A DNA stretch of 63,487 nucleotides from Hypsibius dujardini (Eukaryota > Tardigrada > Eutardigrada > Parachela > Hypsibiidae). The notes below the pieces were generated by a model that worked only from the letters and a program-made list of their open reading frames with translations, was not told where the DNA came from and ran no database searches. The stretch is from positions 1-63,487 of the forward strand of contig LRSR01002509.1 of assembly GCA_001579985.1 (NCBI GenBank), read 5' to 3'. The position numbers and the translations under genes were made by a program. Positions 1 to 11,600 of this stretch are shown one piece after another (positions within the stretch are counted from its first letter, which is position 1; every line of letters begins with the position of its first letter).

Positions 1-10
1 CTGTCTGCCC

Positions 11-56
<46 letters not shown>

Positions 57-81
57 TTGTCTGTCTGTCTGTTTGTCTCTA
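1..81. repeat. (CTGT)n microsatellite
   Basis: Near-perfect CTGT tetranucleotide run with a few CTGTTTGT variants. It lies in the intron just upstream of the first visible DNase exon. Both strands give spurious Cys-Leu-Ser-Val reading frames that are not genes. Confidence 0.95.
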
Positions 82-134
82 AGCGTGCCGGCTTCTCTGA
101 TTGTTTGATACGGATTTTTCCATTTGTTTTGCAG

Positions 135-936
135 CAAATTAAGAATGCCGACATCTTAGCCCTACAAGAATATTTCGATCCGTCGTTGAGCGTGCTCGAC
201 ACACTCAAAGCTGCCCTGGACGCACAAACCGGTAGCAAATGGAACTACTCCGTCAGTCCTCGCGTGGGACGTGTCTCAAAGGAGCAGTATGTTTTTCTGT
301 ACAGGTAAAAAACAATTGAATCAGCTGACAACTGAATAATAAATTTATGCTGACTCTTGGCGAAATCAACGATGTCTGCCCAGAGAGCTTGGTTTGGGAA
401 CGTGACTGAAATTGTGCAAATTTTGCAGAACCGAAGTTGCTGGAGTCGTCAAGGAGGGCGTAGCCCCTGAACCGAACGAAGATGTTTACAGCCGCGAGCC
501 CTTTTTCACCCACTTCAAAGTTGCAAAGGGCAAAAGTGAGTCTCGCAATCTTTTGATGATTAGCCCTTCAAAATGAGTGTTTTGTTTAGTACTGATAACC
601 TCGTTGATTTTCCTAATTTTTTATAGCGATGAGAGAGTTCGTCCTGGGTACCATCCACACCGAGCCAGGTAAGCGACAACATCGGAGTTATGACACTCAC
701 GGTATACAGGTAGCCATCCCGCAAGTAAGCAAACTTGATCATTTTAGCTCATGCCGTCGAGGAAATGAACGCATTGGTCGATTCCTTTGATTGGGCTGAA
801 AAATATTTCGGCCAAAAGGTACCACATGCTATTCGCTTGAATCTGTGACAGATAGGGTAAAGAGACTGAAAACTACCAGTCACAATTCGGTAAACGCTTT
901 GAGCTACAAGAAGGAGGCACACAGACAAACAGATAA

Positions 937-989
<53 letters not shown>

Positions 990-1478
990 AAATGCTGATG
1001 TATGTTGTACATTGATTGTATGTTATAATTATCGGTAGGATGTCATGGTCTTGGGTGATTACAACGCTGACTGCCAATATGTCCGAAAAAGTGCTTGGGA
1101 CTCGGTGAAACTCTACACAAACCCGGCCTTCCATTGGTTTATTCCGACGGGTACTGACACTGCTGCCATGGCCTCAGAATGCACATTCGACAGGTAATAT
1201 TCATACGTAAATATACCGAACTGTTATTCTTTACAGCCTTCATCAATTGTTATATAGGGCCGTCGCTAAAGCTTCCGGAAGGTTCAAGACCGCATTCGTG
1301 CCTGGCTCCCTCAAAGTCCACGATTTCGTCTCGAACTACAAGATCAAAGTTGCCGAGGTAAGATCCCCAACATCTACCAGCACCATGTGGTCAGTCTTAC
1401 TCCTTAACGAAACCCTTTTTTATTTTCTAGGCCCGTCAGCTCAGCGACCATTTCCCTGTATGCTTGCAGTATGACTAA
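135..1478 (+). CDS. DNase I-family endonuclease, 3' part, seven exons visible
   Basis: This is the C-terminal ~230 residues of a DNase I-type metal-dependent endonuclease, which cuts double-stranded DNA and is normally secreted or lysosomal. Exons read 135-304, 429-535, 627-668, 748-818, 1039-1193, 1258-1357 and 1431-1478, all with GT-AG borders and compatible phases, giving one open frame ending at TAA. Family landmarks appear in order: LALQEY (metal-binding Glu), GTIHTEP (catalytic His), LGDYNADC (Asp-Asn pair), a TAMASECTFDR-like region and SDHFPV (second catalytic His). The first exons and any signal peptide lie before the window. No lesion was seen. The family assignment is secure; the exact orthologue is not. 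Confidence 0.9.
920..988. repeat. CAGA microsatellite in DNase intron
   Basis: A (CAGA)n run with CAAACAGA variants inside the intron between the exons ending at 818 and starting at 1039. It is the reverse complement of the CTGT repeat at the window start. Confidence 0.9.
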
Positions 1479-1558
1479 CCGAGAAAAAAATACTGTACAT
1501 TCTAAAGGAATTTAAGCAGTACCAACGGCCTGGTTTGCATAATTTTCCCGCCGAAAAT

Positions 1559-3923
1559 TCAGCCATGCTGACAGGCATTTGAATTGATTGCGTTGACCAA
1601 CCGGCAAGTCAGCTGAAAGTGAACAAACCACAGCAATCATTGTCTGAGAACGGTATTAATATTAACAAGAATAATTAATTAATTATTAAATATTTGCTAT
1701 TAATAAATATTACTGATCAAAATAGGGAAGGTTTAAAAACGAAACGTACCGTTTGGAGTAAGGGAACGTTCAAGTGCCGCATATCTCGAAAGTCTTCCAG
1801 ACGAGCTGCCGCAATTCGATAAGCCTCATCCCACAATGGCAAATCATGAGCCTTGGCGACGGCTACGAATCTCCTGCCGTACCGCTGGGCAAGGGCGTCA
1901 ATCCGGTGTTGATTTGAGCCCTTTTCCGGAGTGGGGTTGGTTCGCAAGATGGGAACTTTATTGCAAGAAAAACAGAACAATGGAAATGAATTAATTTATG
2001 TTCTGATTTAGGAATAAACAGCTCAGGGTGTATATATACGGTCCCATACGGCATACGCACGGATTGGTATCCAGACAATATGCGATAAGCGTGATAACTC
2101 TTTAAATTGTGTTGCTAAGGTCTCCAACTGCACTAAAAAAACAAATATTACCATTAAACAAACACGTAAGATAAAGGTAAACATGAGGATTTTTCAATGT
2201 AATTTTAACAGCTAATATGCAAGCATAAAAAGGATTATTCGTCAGTTTCGGAGTTATAGGAAACCACAATAGGCACCCCCTTTTACTACTGTCACCCATT
2301 TTCGCATTCCGTTTTACTATTCACAACCCCTTTTCAACTTCTATTAATTTAATATTGATCTAAGTAACTTTTCGGTACAAAATACTTGGTTAAATTTGAT
2401 AACTAGCGAAATATAAAATGAGAATTGTCAAAATATGTTTTTCTCTTTTGTAATTTACATAATTAAGAAAAATGTGCCGGATAGAGTTCAGATCATGTTG
2501 CAAATCAACAGGTTATAAATATTTTTGATGGGGAGCTTCGGGGGTTCGCCAAATTTAAAACGTCACTTTTGACTATTGTGTTGATTGATTGTTGATTGAA
2601 TCGACATGACGTTTTGCTATTTCACAAGCCGAGCACGCAAAGCGAACCCATCAAGCAAATAAAAGTAGTGCTTAAGTAGAAATACGAGCTTGCTTCTTTT
2701 GGTTTAAGCCGGAAGTGAACGGGGGAGACGTCGCTCAAGTAATTCCATAATTATATGTGACAACTAATTGGTTGGGCGGTAAATGTTTTTTTTAAAAACT
2801 CACGATTCCGTGAAGAAGCGAAGAAACATAGTTTGTTGTAGTCCTTTAATATGTAAACGAGATGCATTAAGTAATTTTCTGTGAAATGTGACAGAGAAAT
2901 ATATATATCCTTGAAGAGAACGGCCAGATTTTGGCCGAACTTGGTGGGCTCAAAAGTGTGAACTTAACAAAGAAGCGCTGAGCCTAACAATTTTTATTGA
3001 ACTATTTTAGAGGCAAATTTATATAAAATTCAGCTCAAATAGACATCTACATTTGGAAGAATTTAAAGACTCGTCCAATGTTCCTGGTGGACCCTGTAAG
3101 TATGTATATAGGGTCGAACTAACCGGTGAACTGCCTGAGACCGTTGTGGCCGGATGCCAAGATGAAATGCTGAAATGGTATTTCGCTGATGATGGCCGAA
3201 CGTTACAAGCTCAAATACGAAAACAAATCTCAGGCTTTGCATTACCGCGCCGGTTCCATAGAAGATTATGTTGGGTACGATTGTCGCCGGTGTTGGGCTA
3301 ACCCTTTGGGAAACCCAGTGCCGTATCAGTTTCGTGACATTTTCATTCGGAAGAGGAAGCCAGAAAAATTCCTTGAGCCTCATGGGAAGACAATTTACAG
3401 AAATCATAAGGGTGTCTCACCGAATTCAGTTTGATGAGAAACGTTTCAATCGTCAGTGCCTCTCACCAGTATCACATTGTTTGGCGGGCCGGACCGATAC
3501 TCGAGATCCCAGTGAGGTGAATTTCGTTCGTATGGCTGCCCACTCAGGAGGCTCTTCAGTGAGCTATAGATGTCTCGTACTCGCGAATCCCCCAGGAATG
3601 CAATTCGCATAGAATTGAGATTACTAACAATAGAAGAAATGCAGAAATGTTAAATTAGCCCGAAATTTAGTTTGCAACGGCCAAGAAAATGTTCCTCTTT
3701 ACGGTAACGCTTTATCCGAGCTGTTCCAAAAACAATGCGCATCATTTTCGTCGTGTCTGAGGATCCTGTCGGGATTCCAGCATTGGTGAAATTGCGGCGA
3801 AAATTCGTGTAGATTGTCCGTGTATCCCTCTTCACGGAGCCACCGTTGAAGGACCATCAATTTCACCCAAATGACCACGAAAAGAACAATTCCAGTCAGG
3901 GCCCATTTTACAACACCAAACAT
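1559..3923 (-). pseudogene. CASD1-like SGNH esterase, paralogue B, one exon not found
   Basis: Paralogue of the gene at 4412-6703. Matching exons on the minus strand are 3703-3923 (Met, then a hydrophobic signal-anchor), 3467-3623 (block I, IAFLGDSRVRD), 3246-3371 (EFFWLPLPNE to FYGTGA), 1750-1955 (SKP-like stretch to RDMRHLN, the Asp-x-x-His pair) and 1559-1612 (LTCRLVNAIN, then TGA). Border phases match paralogue A exactly, and the fifth exon is 206 bp in both. The exon equivalent to A's 5181-5364, expected between 1955 and 3246, was not found. The copy may therefore be a pseudogene, or that exon may be too diverged to see. No stop occurs within the exons listed. Confidence 0.6.
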
Positions 3924-4411
3924 TGTTTTGCACACGAAAAACAATTTCAGCTAGGACCCATTTTACAACGCCAAACATTTTTTTGCATGAAACATGACTC
4001 AGATTGTGCATACGTCGGGTATTGTAATTTTACGGTGTGACATGCAAGCAATCTATGCAGATCTGACCACAGAAAACAAATATTGAATATAATGATGGGG
4101 CGAAAGGGAACTTAAAAGAGTTTACGGACGAACGTTCAAAGGAGAAAAGAGCCACGTTTATGAAGCAAGAAGAAATGAATGTTTGGTCAGTCGACTTGTT
4201 GAATGCCGCGTTGAAGAACCGGAAAGATGCTTGGCCATCTCGCCCGAGGGTTTCAAGGCGCATACCGTACCGTTGAATCGTAAATATGTTCCGACCGGGT
4301 TTTCTTTGCGATAAGTCTCGTACTCGTACAGAACGTATCCAGTACATGGAAGTAGTACATCAGTATAAATTCGGTAGATAGTTGCATGAAGGTAATCGCA
4401 TGAACAGTCGG

Positions 4412-6703
4412 TCAAATTCCTCCCCGACAGCTGCCCGAATCAATAGCGCTGGTCAACTGGCAGATCACCTGAAAAATAATATTTGAAAAAAAAAACGAAA
4501 AAAATGGTCGCGCTGAGGTGAGATGACCAAGCAGATCCCTTGAATGACGGCCACTTCGGAATGGAAAACCAAAACTGAACTAAAACTCTAATCAAAACTT
4601 TCCGTGAAAATGATCAGTTCATGTTTTTTTAAATTTTTCAAAATACGAACATTTCTGAATTATATATATTTTTTAATTTCTCGAAAACGCACACTAAAAG
4701 TTATAGTTGTCACAGCAAATTTAACTGCGAAATTGGAGTCAGTAAGCTAATTTCAACTAAAATTAACGGATGTTTGAGTTATGAAGAAAACTAATTTTAA
4801 AACTATTCGTTATTTAAGCAAAAGTAGAAAACTCATCAGGTGAGTAAAATAAGGTTCTGCCATTTGAACTAGCAACCACATACTAGACTTAGCAGTTGTG
4901 TGCCCATGTGAACGTTATCCCGGTAGCGTTCCAAATGGGTCCGTGCCACCTGATACGCAGATTCCCATAAAAACAGACCATTGGAAAGAGCAACTTTCGC
5001 AAATCGTCTGCCGTAGCGTTCGGCAGTCGGACTGAGACGGTGATCGTTGCTTCCTTTCCTCTGCGTGGGCTTCGACCGCATTATCGGCACTACCCAATCG
5101 GAGGGAAAAATAATTGCAGGTAACAAGGGAAGCTTTTTAACGGAGCTACAGCATAGAGGCCCTGCAATTAGGGTGCTTACGGATAGGCAACCACACCACA
5201 TTCGTCCGCGCAGACAACTCCTTGAAATGCAAGGCGACCAAGTCCAACGCAGCTGAGAAAAACAATAGCGGCTGTAAAACTGTCTTTAATCCAATGTGTA
5301 GCAGGTCACCGCCAGTACCTGTGAAGTTCTTCACGCCTCCTTGTCCGTATGACCAGATGTAATGCTAATTAGAATGAAATTTAAGAAACAAATGTAAAAT
5401 GTATCTTTCCAAAAAAATAGAACCCTTACTGTAAGCCGATGGAATGTTTATACCCTTGTCGACCACGAATCTTTTTAATTTCAGTAATTCAATTATAAAT
5501 TTTAAAAGAAATTGGAAACAACAGAAACCATTTGTCAAATAATTTTCTCAAAAAAGTCCCATTAGTTTGCTTCTATGAAAATTTATTTGTAGGATTAATT
5601 TAAGTACCGCGCCAGTTCCGTATACAACCACGTGGGGTACTTCCTCTTCCGCAGCTTCACACCATTGCCGCGTCAAATGTTTCACGGTTTCATCCGGAAA
5701 TGGAATCCAATAAAAGTCCTGCTCATTTCGATTTGGTTATTTTTATTTTTTCGTGAGAATACACACATGGCCACAATTTTGGGGTGGCAGACTTTAAGCC
5801 AAAAGGGTGGTCCGAGTTCGAGCCGAATTAAGCCACCGCGCGCACTCACTCTTGACCACAGCTGACCATGCAGCCTTTACTTGATTGATCGATTGATTGA
5901 GCTTGTTTATTTTGGCGAAATTTAGAGCAGCTTGCTCAATCTCATTTTCCGCTGGGCCAAGCATTAAATCAAAGATTCAGGAGAAAGCAGTGGCAAACTC
6001 TAGACAAGAGTGGCTCAAACTTAGACCACCCTGATGGCTCGAACTCTGCCACCCAAAATTGCGGCCATATGTGTATATGGACGGACAGCAAAATCCATAC
6101 CAGTTTCACGTTATTCGGTGGTCCCGAGAAATACTTGAGATCATGGTGGAGAGGCCTAGGATCGAAGGGTTCCCCGCTCATGATGCTCCACAGGAAGCTG
6201 TATAAATCTCGTACGCGCGAATCTCCCACAAATGCAATACGAATTGATTTCAGATCTCCGACTTTTTTCCTGTTTTCATTTACAGACGAATGGCAATATA
6301 TATTAACATGGGAATTCAAATATAATACTTAATAAAAATGATACGAGGATTTTTGACGTAGGATTGAAATACGATTTTTCTGCTATTTTTTGGCCTGAAC
6401 TTACGGCAACAGCTTCTTCAGATTCGACCAGCTACATCGCGTGGAGTGATGTGAACCGCTTATTGTTTGGGCTGTGTTGTTCGTAAGAAGATGAGTCTTT
6501 ACAACACAAGCATTAGGGCGTGGCTTATGGGTCCAGAGGCTTGTGAGTTTTTCCGGCGCAACAATTGGTGAGTGACCCTTCAAAGTGAAAAGATTTTTAT
6601 TCCTGATGAGGAGGATGTTACTAAATGACAATATAACAAACAGAGATAACAGCCGTTTTTGAATTGACGGACACGAGGTCAGCCGTCCAGGAAATGATAA
6701 CAT
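4412..6703 (-). CDS. CASD1-like membrane-anchored SGNH/PC-esterase, paralogue A
   Basis: Predicted type II membrane protein of 341 residues that would place an SGNH acyl-esterase domain in the Golgi or secretory lumen. Exons on the minus strand are 6405-6703, 6101-6269, 5608-5718, 5181-5364, 4884-5089 and 4412-4468, all GT-AG, phases consistent, no internal stop. Residues ~17-33 form a hydrophobic signal-anchor. Block I is IAFVGDSRVRDLY with the nucleophile Ser. Further blocks are DFYWIPFPDE, VPHVVVYGTGA, TNVVWLPI and RDNVHMG, the last supplying the Asp-x-x-His of the triad; a Cys-containing tail follows. The order matches the N-terminal catalytic half of CASD1, the sialic-acid O-acetyltransferase, but the multi-pass acyltransferase half is absent. 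The substrate is therefore unknown. Confidence 0.8.
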
Positions 6704-6887
6704 AACATTGCTCTAGATGAGACACAGCTGTCGTGATGTAAGATCAAAAAAATATGAAACAGTTTCTCAAGTAATTCGTTCGAAAAAAAGAGATAGACGA
6801 AGGTTCAGAAACACTGCATTCATTGCGATGTATCGGAGAAAGTATTTGCCACGAGTATTAACTATTGACCAGATATGAAAACATACG

Positions 6888-6927
6888 GTCAGTTACTCAG
6901 TCAGTCAGTCAGTCAGTTAGTCAGTTA
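6888..6927. repeat. (AGTC)n microsatellite
   Basis: Tetranucleotide AGTC run with one or two substitutions in the spacer upstream of the GLUT cluster. Confidence 0.85.
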
Positions 6928-7333
6928 CAGCTGCCGTGAAAACCGGTCGATTCACCATTGCAACACGAGATCGCGATGTGATTTGCAGTTTAAAATCTTC
7001 ACAACACAGACATCATCAGTCAGTCTGTCATGACCCGAGGGTTATTATAACTTGTTCTACTTTTATAAGAACAAGAACAGTGTCCAAGCAATCCATGGTC
7101 CATGCAACAAAAGTGAGAAAGAATGTAAGGTTTATTCGGACAACTATTTAATCTGCTGGCGTTGATTAAATACAATTACATTTAACTTAGCAAACTTAAG
7201 TTATTAAATTTTGCGCAAATGAGTATTCGAAAGTATTCTTTTTTTATATAAATTGGAAACTTGATTGAATACGTGCAAATATTATTCGGGTATACTAAAA
7301 TGTAATAGTTATAATAAAAATAATAGTATATAT

Positions 7334-7535
7334 ATAATAGTTTATAAATAATAATAGTTTTAGTAATTTTACGTATATAATATTTTTAATAATTCTAATA
7401 ATAGTTTATAAATGATAATAATTTTAGTAGTTTCATCTATTCAATATTTTTATTAACTGTAATAATAGTTTATAAATGATAATAATTTTAGTAGTTTTAT
7501 TTATATAATATTTTTAATAGTTATAATAATAGTTC
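7334..7535. repeat. 64-bp tandem repeat, just over three copies
   Basis: The core ATAATAG recurs at 7334, 7398, 7462 and 7526, an exact 64-bp period. Each unit continues with TTTATAAAT and an AT-rich stretch ending in TATTTTTA-like sequence. Noncoding. Confidence 0.9.
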
Positions 7536-8121
7536 TATATAGTAGTTGCAATAGCTTTGACAGGGGCCATCCACAGTACAACGTGACTGCAGTGATCGGA
7601 AATAAACTTTGACGAAGATGCAAATTGAAAATATCGGGAAAGAGGTGTATATTTCATGGTTTGTAAAATGAAGCTTAGGGGCAGTGCGCCCTCTATTGAA
7701 GCCAAGGGAGTAAGCATGCGCTGATAGGTCCAACACATATTTTGACTGCAAAAAATTATGTGTGTGTTCAATCACGTCCGGAAATTTCCGGGCTATCTGC
7801 AAAAAAAAATTTGCACCCACAACGGCGACTTACGTAATGACACCGCAACTTTTACCTTGGCCAAACAACACACGCACTGCATCACTGCCGCCCCCCTCAC
7901 AAAACCAATGATAACGTTCGACCTGGGCCGTAATAATCCGCAGGGAAAGACGATAATTCATTTAGGGGAAATCTCTCATTCAGTTGACCCAACGATGAGA
8001 ATGAGTTACAAATTGTGCATGTGTACTAGTATAATTCAGGCGATTCGATTAGCAATGAACTTTTCTTTCTGGTGATATCACACTTTCATCCTTACACTAC
8101 GCACATTATCTTCAACAGATT

Positions 8122-8163
8122 GGCCGAACTCAGCCGAACTCAGCCGGCCGAACTCAGCCGGCT
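8122..8163. repeat. Short GCCGAACTCA direct repeat
   Basis: Three copies of GCCGAACTCA, two directly abutting and one after an extra GGCC, about 450 bp before the first GLUT start codon. A regulatory role is possible but unproven. Confidence 0.8.
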
Positions 8164-8603
8164 CATAATAACTCCGACCTCCAAGGACATTTTGATAAAG
8201 CGACCGTCGCCTGGACGTCTATTGTTCTGCAGGATATTGCAGACGTAATAACGACTGCCGAGTTATTAATAAGCTGTGGATCGTTTCTTATCCGCGACAT
8301 ATCCTTGTCGGTAGTATTTCCTGATAAGGCGGTCCTTCGCGAAGAAGAGGCGAGAAACTTCAGCTGTACGAAAGTGAAAATCGTCTTCGTGTAAATTCAC
8401 CAGACTAGACACCTTCGCACACGCAGTTTCAGGAGGTTTAGATGTGACGTCGCGTTTCAGCGTCGCTCTTTGAAATTACTATTTAAATACTGCTGAGAGC
8501 AGAAAGGTTTCTCGAAGCCAGAAACCTTTGCTTCGAGTCAGTTGAGTTATTATTCGCCAGGAGTTTATTTTAATCAGAAGATTTTTCCATTATTGCCGGC
8601 AAA

Positions 8604-11600
8604 ATGGGCGTAAAAGAAGCCAAAGAGTCTGCGGTAAGTCCGATAAAAAAAACAGATAAATATTTAATATTTATTTTCTTTGGTTTTTTTTATGTGTCAG
8701 GGTTTTACGAAATCATTGGCGTTTGCCATCTTTACGTCCGCTTTCGGGTCGTCCTTCCTGTTCGGCTACAATTTGGGCGTGATGAACTCACCGCAAACGG
8801 TATTGATTGTTTCATTTTGAAATTTTGTTTATAAAAAAATATTTAAAAAAGTGTCAAGTTGAGTACGTGTATTCGGTCTTTAGATTCTTGGTTTATGGGT
8901 GCGTGAGATCAATTGCACTCGGAATGGAGGGACGCCCAGCCAGGTGGAAGGCGAGAGCACCGATGTGTCATGCAGCAAACTGGACGTCAACGGGGAGGGG
9001 AAAATGTTTGAGAATTCCGGTCTGAACACGATTTGGGTGTTGATCAACAGTATGTTTGCGGCGGGCGCCTTGGTTGGGGCTCTCTTAACCTCCGTCCTAG
9101 TCGGACGTTTCGGACGGTGAGTTGCACCAGAATATCTGTAAGGGTGCTGTAATAAAATGCGTTAATCTCAGCCTAATTTAAAGCAAACTTCAATTCGTTT
9201 TGAATAAGAACTAAAACTTTCCAGCGAAGTATTTCTTAAATAATACCAAATATGATTCATGTTTTCTGGCTATTTAATTTCAATTATATAAAGAAATAAC
9301 TCAATTAAAATTTAAAATTAAATTAAATGGGCAGTAATTTGAATAAAATTTTAACATGTTAGACGATTGTGTGCGTATTTGAAAGTTAAATCATAAATTA
9401 AACTGTTAATTATTTGTTCTCATTTTCCGACAGAAAAGGAACACTTTTCTGGAACAGTATTACTGGGATAATATCGGCAGCCTGTTTGGGACTAGCGTCC
9501 ACCGCAGGAAGCTACGAATTGTTGATCGTCGGTCGTCTAATTGCCGGCCTGAACGCAGGTTCGATAAAACAATGAATTTATTTTATTTTATTCCATTATA
9601 TTATATGTTATATTATATTTTTAGCTCAACAAATCAAATTTCGATTAACTTGCAGGTGTAAATTCCGGAATTCCACCTTTGTACTTCACGGAAATCGCGC
9701 CGGCCAGTCTGCGGGGTGCCCTCGGCAGTGTTCATCAGCTTTTCATTACCATCGCCATCTGGACATCGCAGATCCTGGGCATGCCCTACATCTTAGGAAC
9801 GTCCACGTTGTGGCCGATTTTGGTGGCATTGAGTGCCGTCCCGGCGGTCTATCAGATGATTGCGCTGCCGTTTTGCCCGGAGAGCCCCAAGTTTTTGTTC
9901 GAAAAAAGTGGCGAACAAGCTGCCCGGAAAGGTACAGTCATGGCGGTCGATTTAGACAAAAAAATCAGCACTGTTGCAACCATAGATGAACTGCATTCTT
10001 TTGTGCGTTTGTAAATTTGTTTCTTCGCTCATTACTACGTTTTTTCGTTCGTGCTTTATTCTTTATTTCTTCGTTCCTGCGTGCGTGCGGGCGTTCGTTC
10101 ATTCTTTCGTTCATCCCTTCATTCCTTCGTCCCTTCGTCCCTTCGTTCCTTTATTCATTCCCTGCTTCGTTCGTAGTTCATTTCTTAGTTCACTCGTTCA
10201 TTCATTTGTTCGCTCGTCATTTAATTGTTCGTGCATTTGTTCGTTTTTGTTCGTTCGTTCGTAGATAGGTTACCTTTTTGGAAAGCAATCTGCCAATCTT
10301 CATCCATTAGTTCGTTCCTTCATTTGTTCGTTCCGTCGTTAATGCATTTGTTTGTTCTTTCGTTCTATGACGGGAGAAAGTTCCGAAAATCCATCTTTTT
10401 TGTCCGAAAATAACTGTACGAGAAAAGATTTAATATCGATCGCTGGCTCGATAGAAATGATCGGGCGAATGACAGGGCTGTGAAAACTTAAGAAGTCACA
10501 TGAGCAGCACAACTCATTATATATCTTCTTACAGCGTTGGAAAAGCTTCGGAATACCACCGAGGTCGACGATGAACTCAAGGAACTGCGCGACGAATACG
10601 AAGCGTCCAAAGACTTGCCCACCGTGTCAATCCCTTCGCTCTTCAGGGATCCGTTTCTCCGGAAGGTCACTCTGATTGCTGCCGGTCTGATGGTCTGCCA
10701 ACAACTATCCGGTATCGATGCGGTACGAAAACAAAACGAATGGAATTTGAAGCGGTTAGCGCTAACTTGGAACATTATTCAAGTGCCGAATTCAGAATCA
10801 GTTCAAACTATTTTTTGTATTTAGACTTACATCAGTGATGAATATAAAAGTTTATTTCGTCGGTCAAATCGGATAAAGTTTTTTGTCGGGATATTTTTAA
10901 GTTGAAACACACAGAGAGATTCCATTTTCCTTCATTCTCGCTATAAAAGTGATGGTCTATAGTACTAAATTAAAAACTATTGTTTTGACAGCGTTCCATT
11001 TTAAATTCGATTTCGAGTCCACTGGCATCACAGAAATATTTTCGGAGATCAGGGGGCGGAGTTCTCGGTATCATTTGAAAAGGACCGATAATTCCAGCGA
11101 ATCCCAGTTTTGTGCAATAGCTCCGCCCCCTGACCTCAGACTTTTCTTTGGCTGATGTTCATCGACTCGAAAATAAATTTGAAATGAGAAATTGGCAAAA
11201 AAATCATATTTAATTTAGTTATCAAAATCACCATTTTTGCAGTGAAAATGAATGAAAATGGAATATTCCAATGTTTTCCCAACTTTCCAAAAAACTGTGC
11301 CAGGCTTTACCGGCAAAATGAATCAATAATTTTATCACAATAGGCCAAAATAAAATTTTTTTATAATGATTCCAAGTTTGGCACTTGAATAATGCGCCAA
11401 CTAAGCAAAATCGTGGTAAACTGCGTTCAAATATTAATATTAATTTCAGGTCATGTTCTACTCCACCTCGATTTTCCGCTCGGCTGGTCTGTCCGCTACA
11501 ACCGCCATGTTTGCAACCATTGGTATGGGAGCCGTGAACGTGGGGATGACATTCGTGTCCGTTGTCTTGGTGGAGAAGGCCGGCAGACGGACACTGCTCC

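Larger units (their letters stand above)
6704..8603. other. Intergenic region with repeats and probable GLUT promoter
   Basis: No supportable gene in about 1.9 kb. It holds an AGTC run near 6888-6927, a strictly periodic AT-rich satellite (7334-7535) and a GCCGAACTCA repeat (8122-8163). An AT-rich TATTTAAATA at about 8480 lies some 120 bp before the first GLUT ATG and could serve as a TATA box; that is inference only. Confidence 0.6.

Noticed and set aside
3053-3250. Plus-strand frame opposite the esterase B intron with a protein-like composition
   Set aside because: No splice partners on the plus strand and it overlaps a confirmed minus-strand exon at one end.
4158-4347. Possible third esterase block (VRVRDLSQRK) between the two CASD1-like genes
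   Set aside because: Only ~10 residues resemble the GDSR block, the catalytic Gly-Asp is missing and no adjoining exon is found.
9986-10413. Phe-Val-Arg-Ser-rich frames in GLUT copy 1 intron 5
   Set aside because: Translations of a degenerate TTCG repeat between two well-defined exons.
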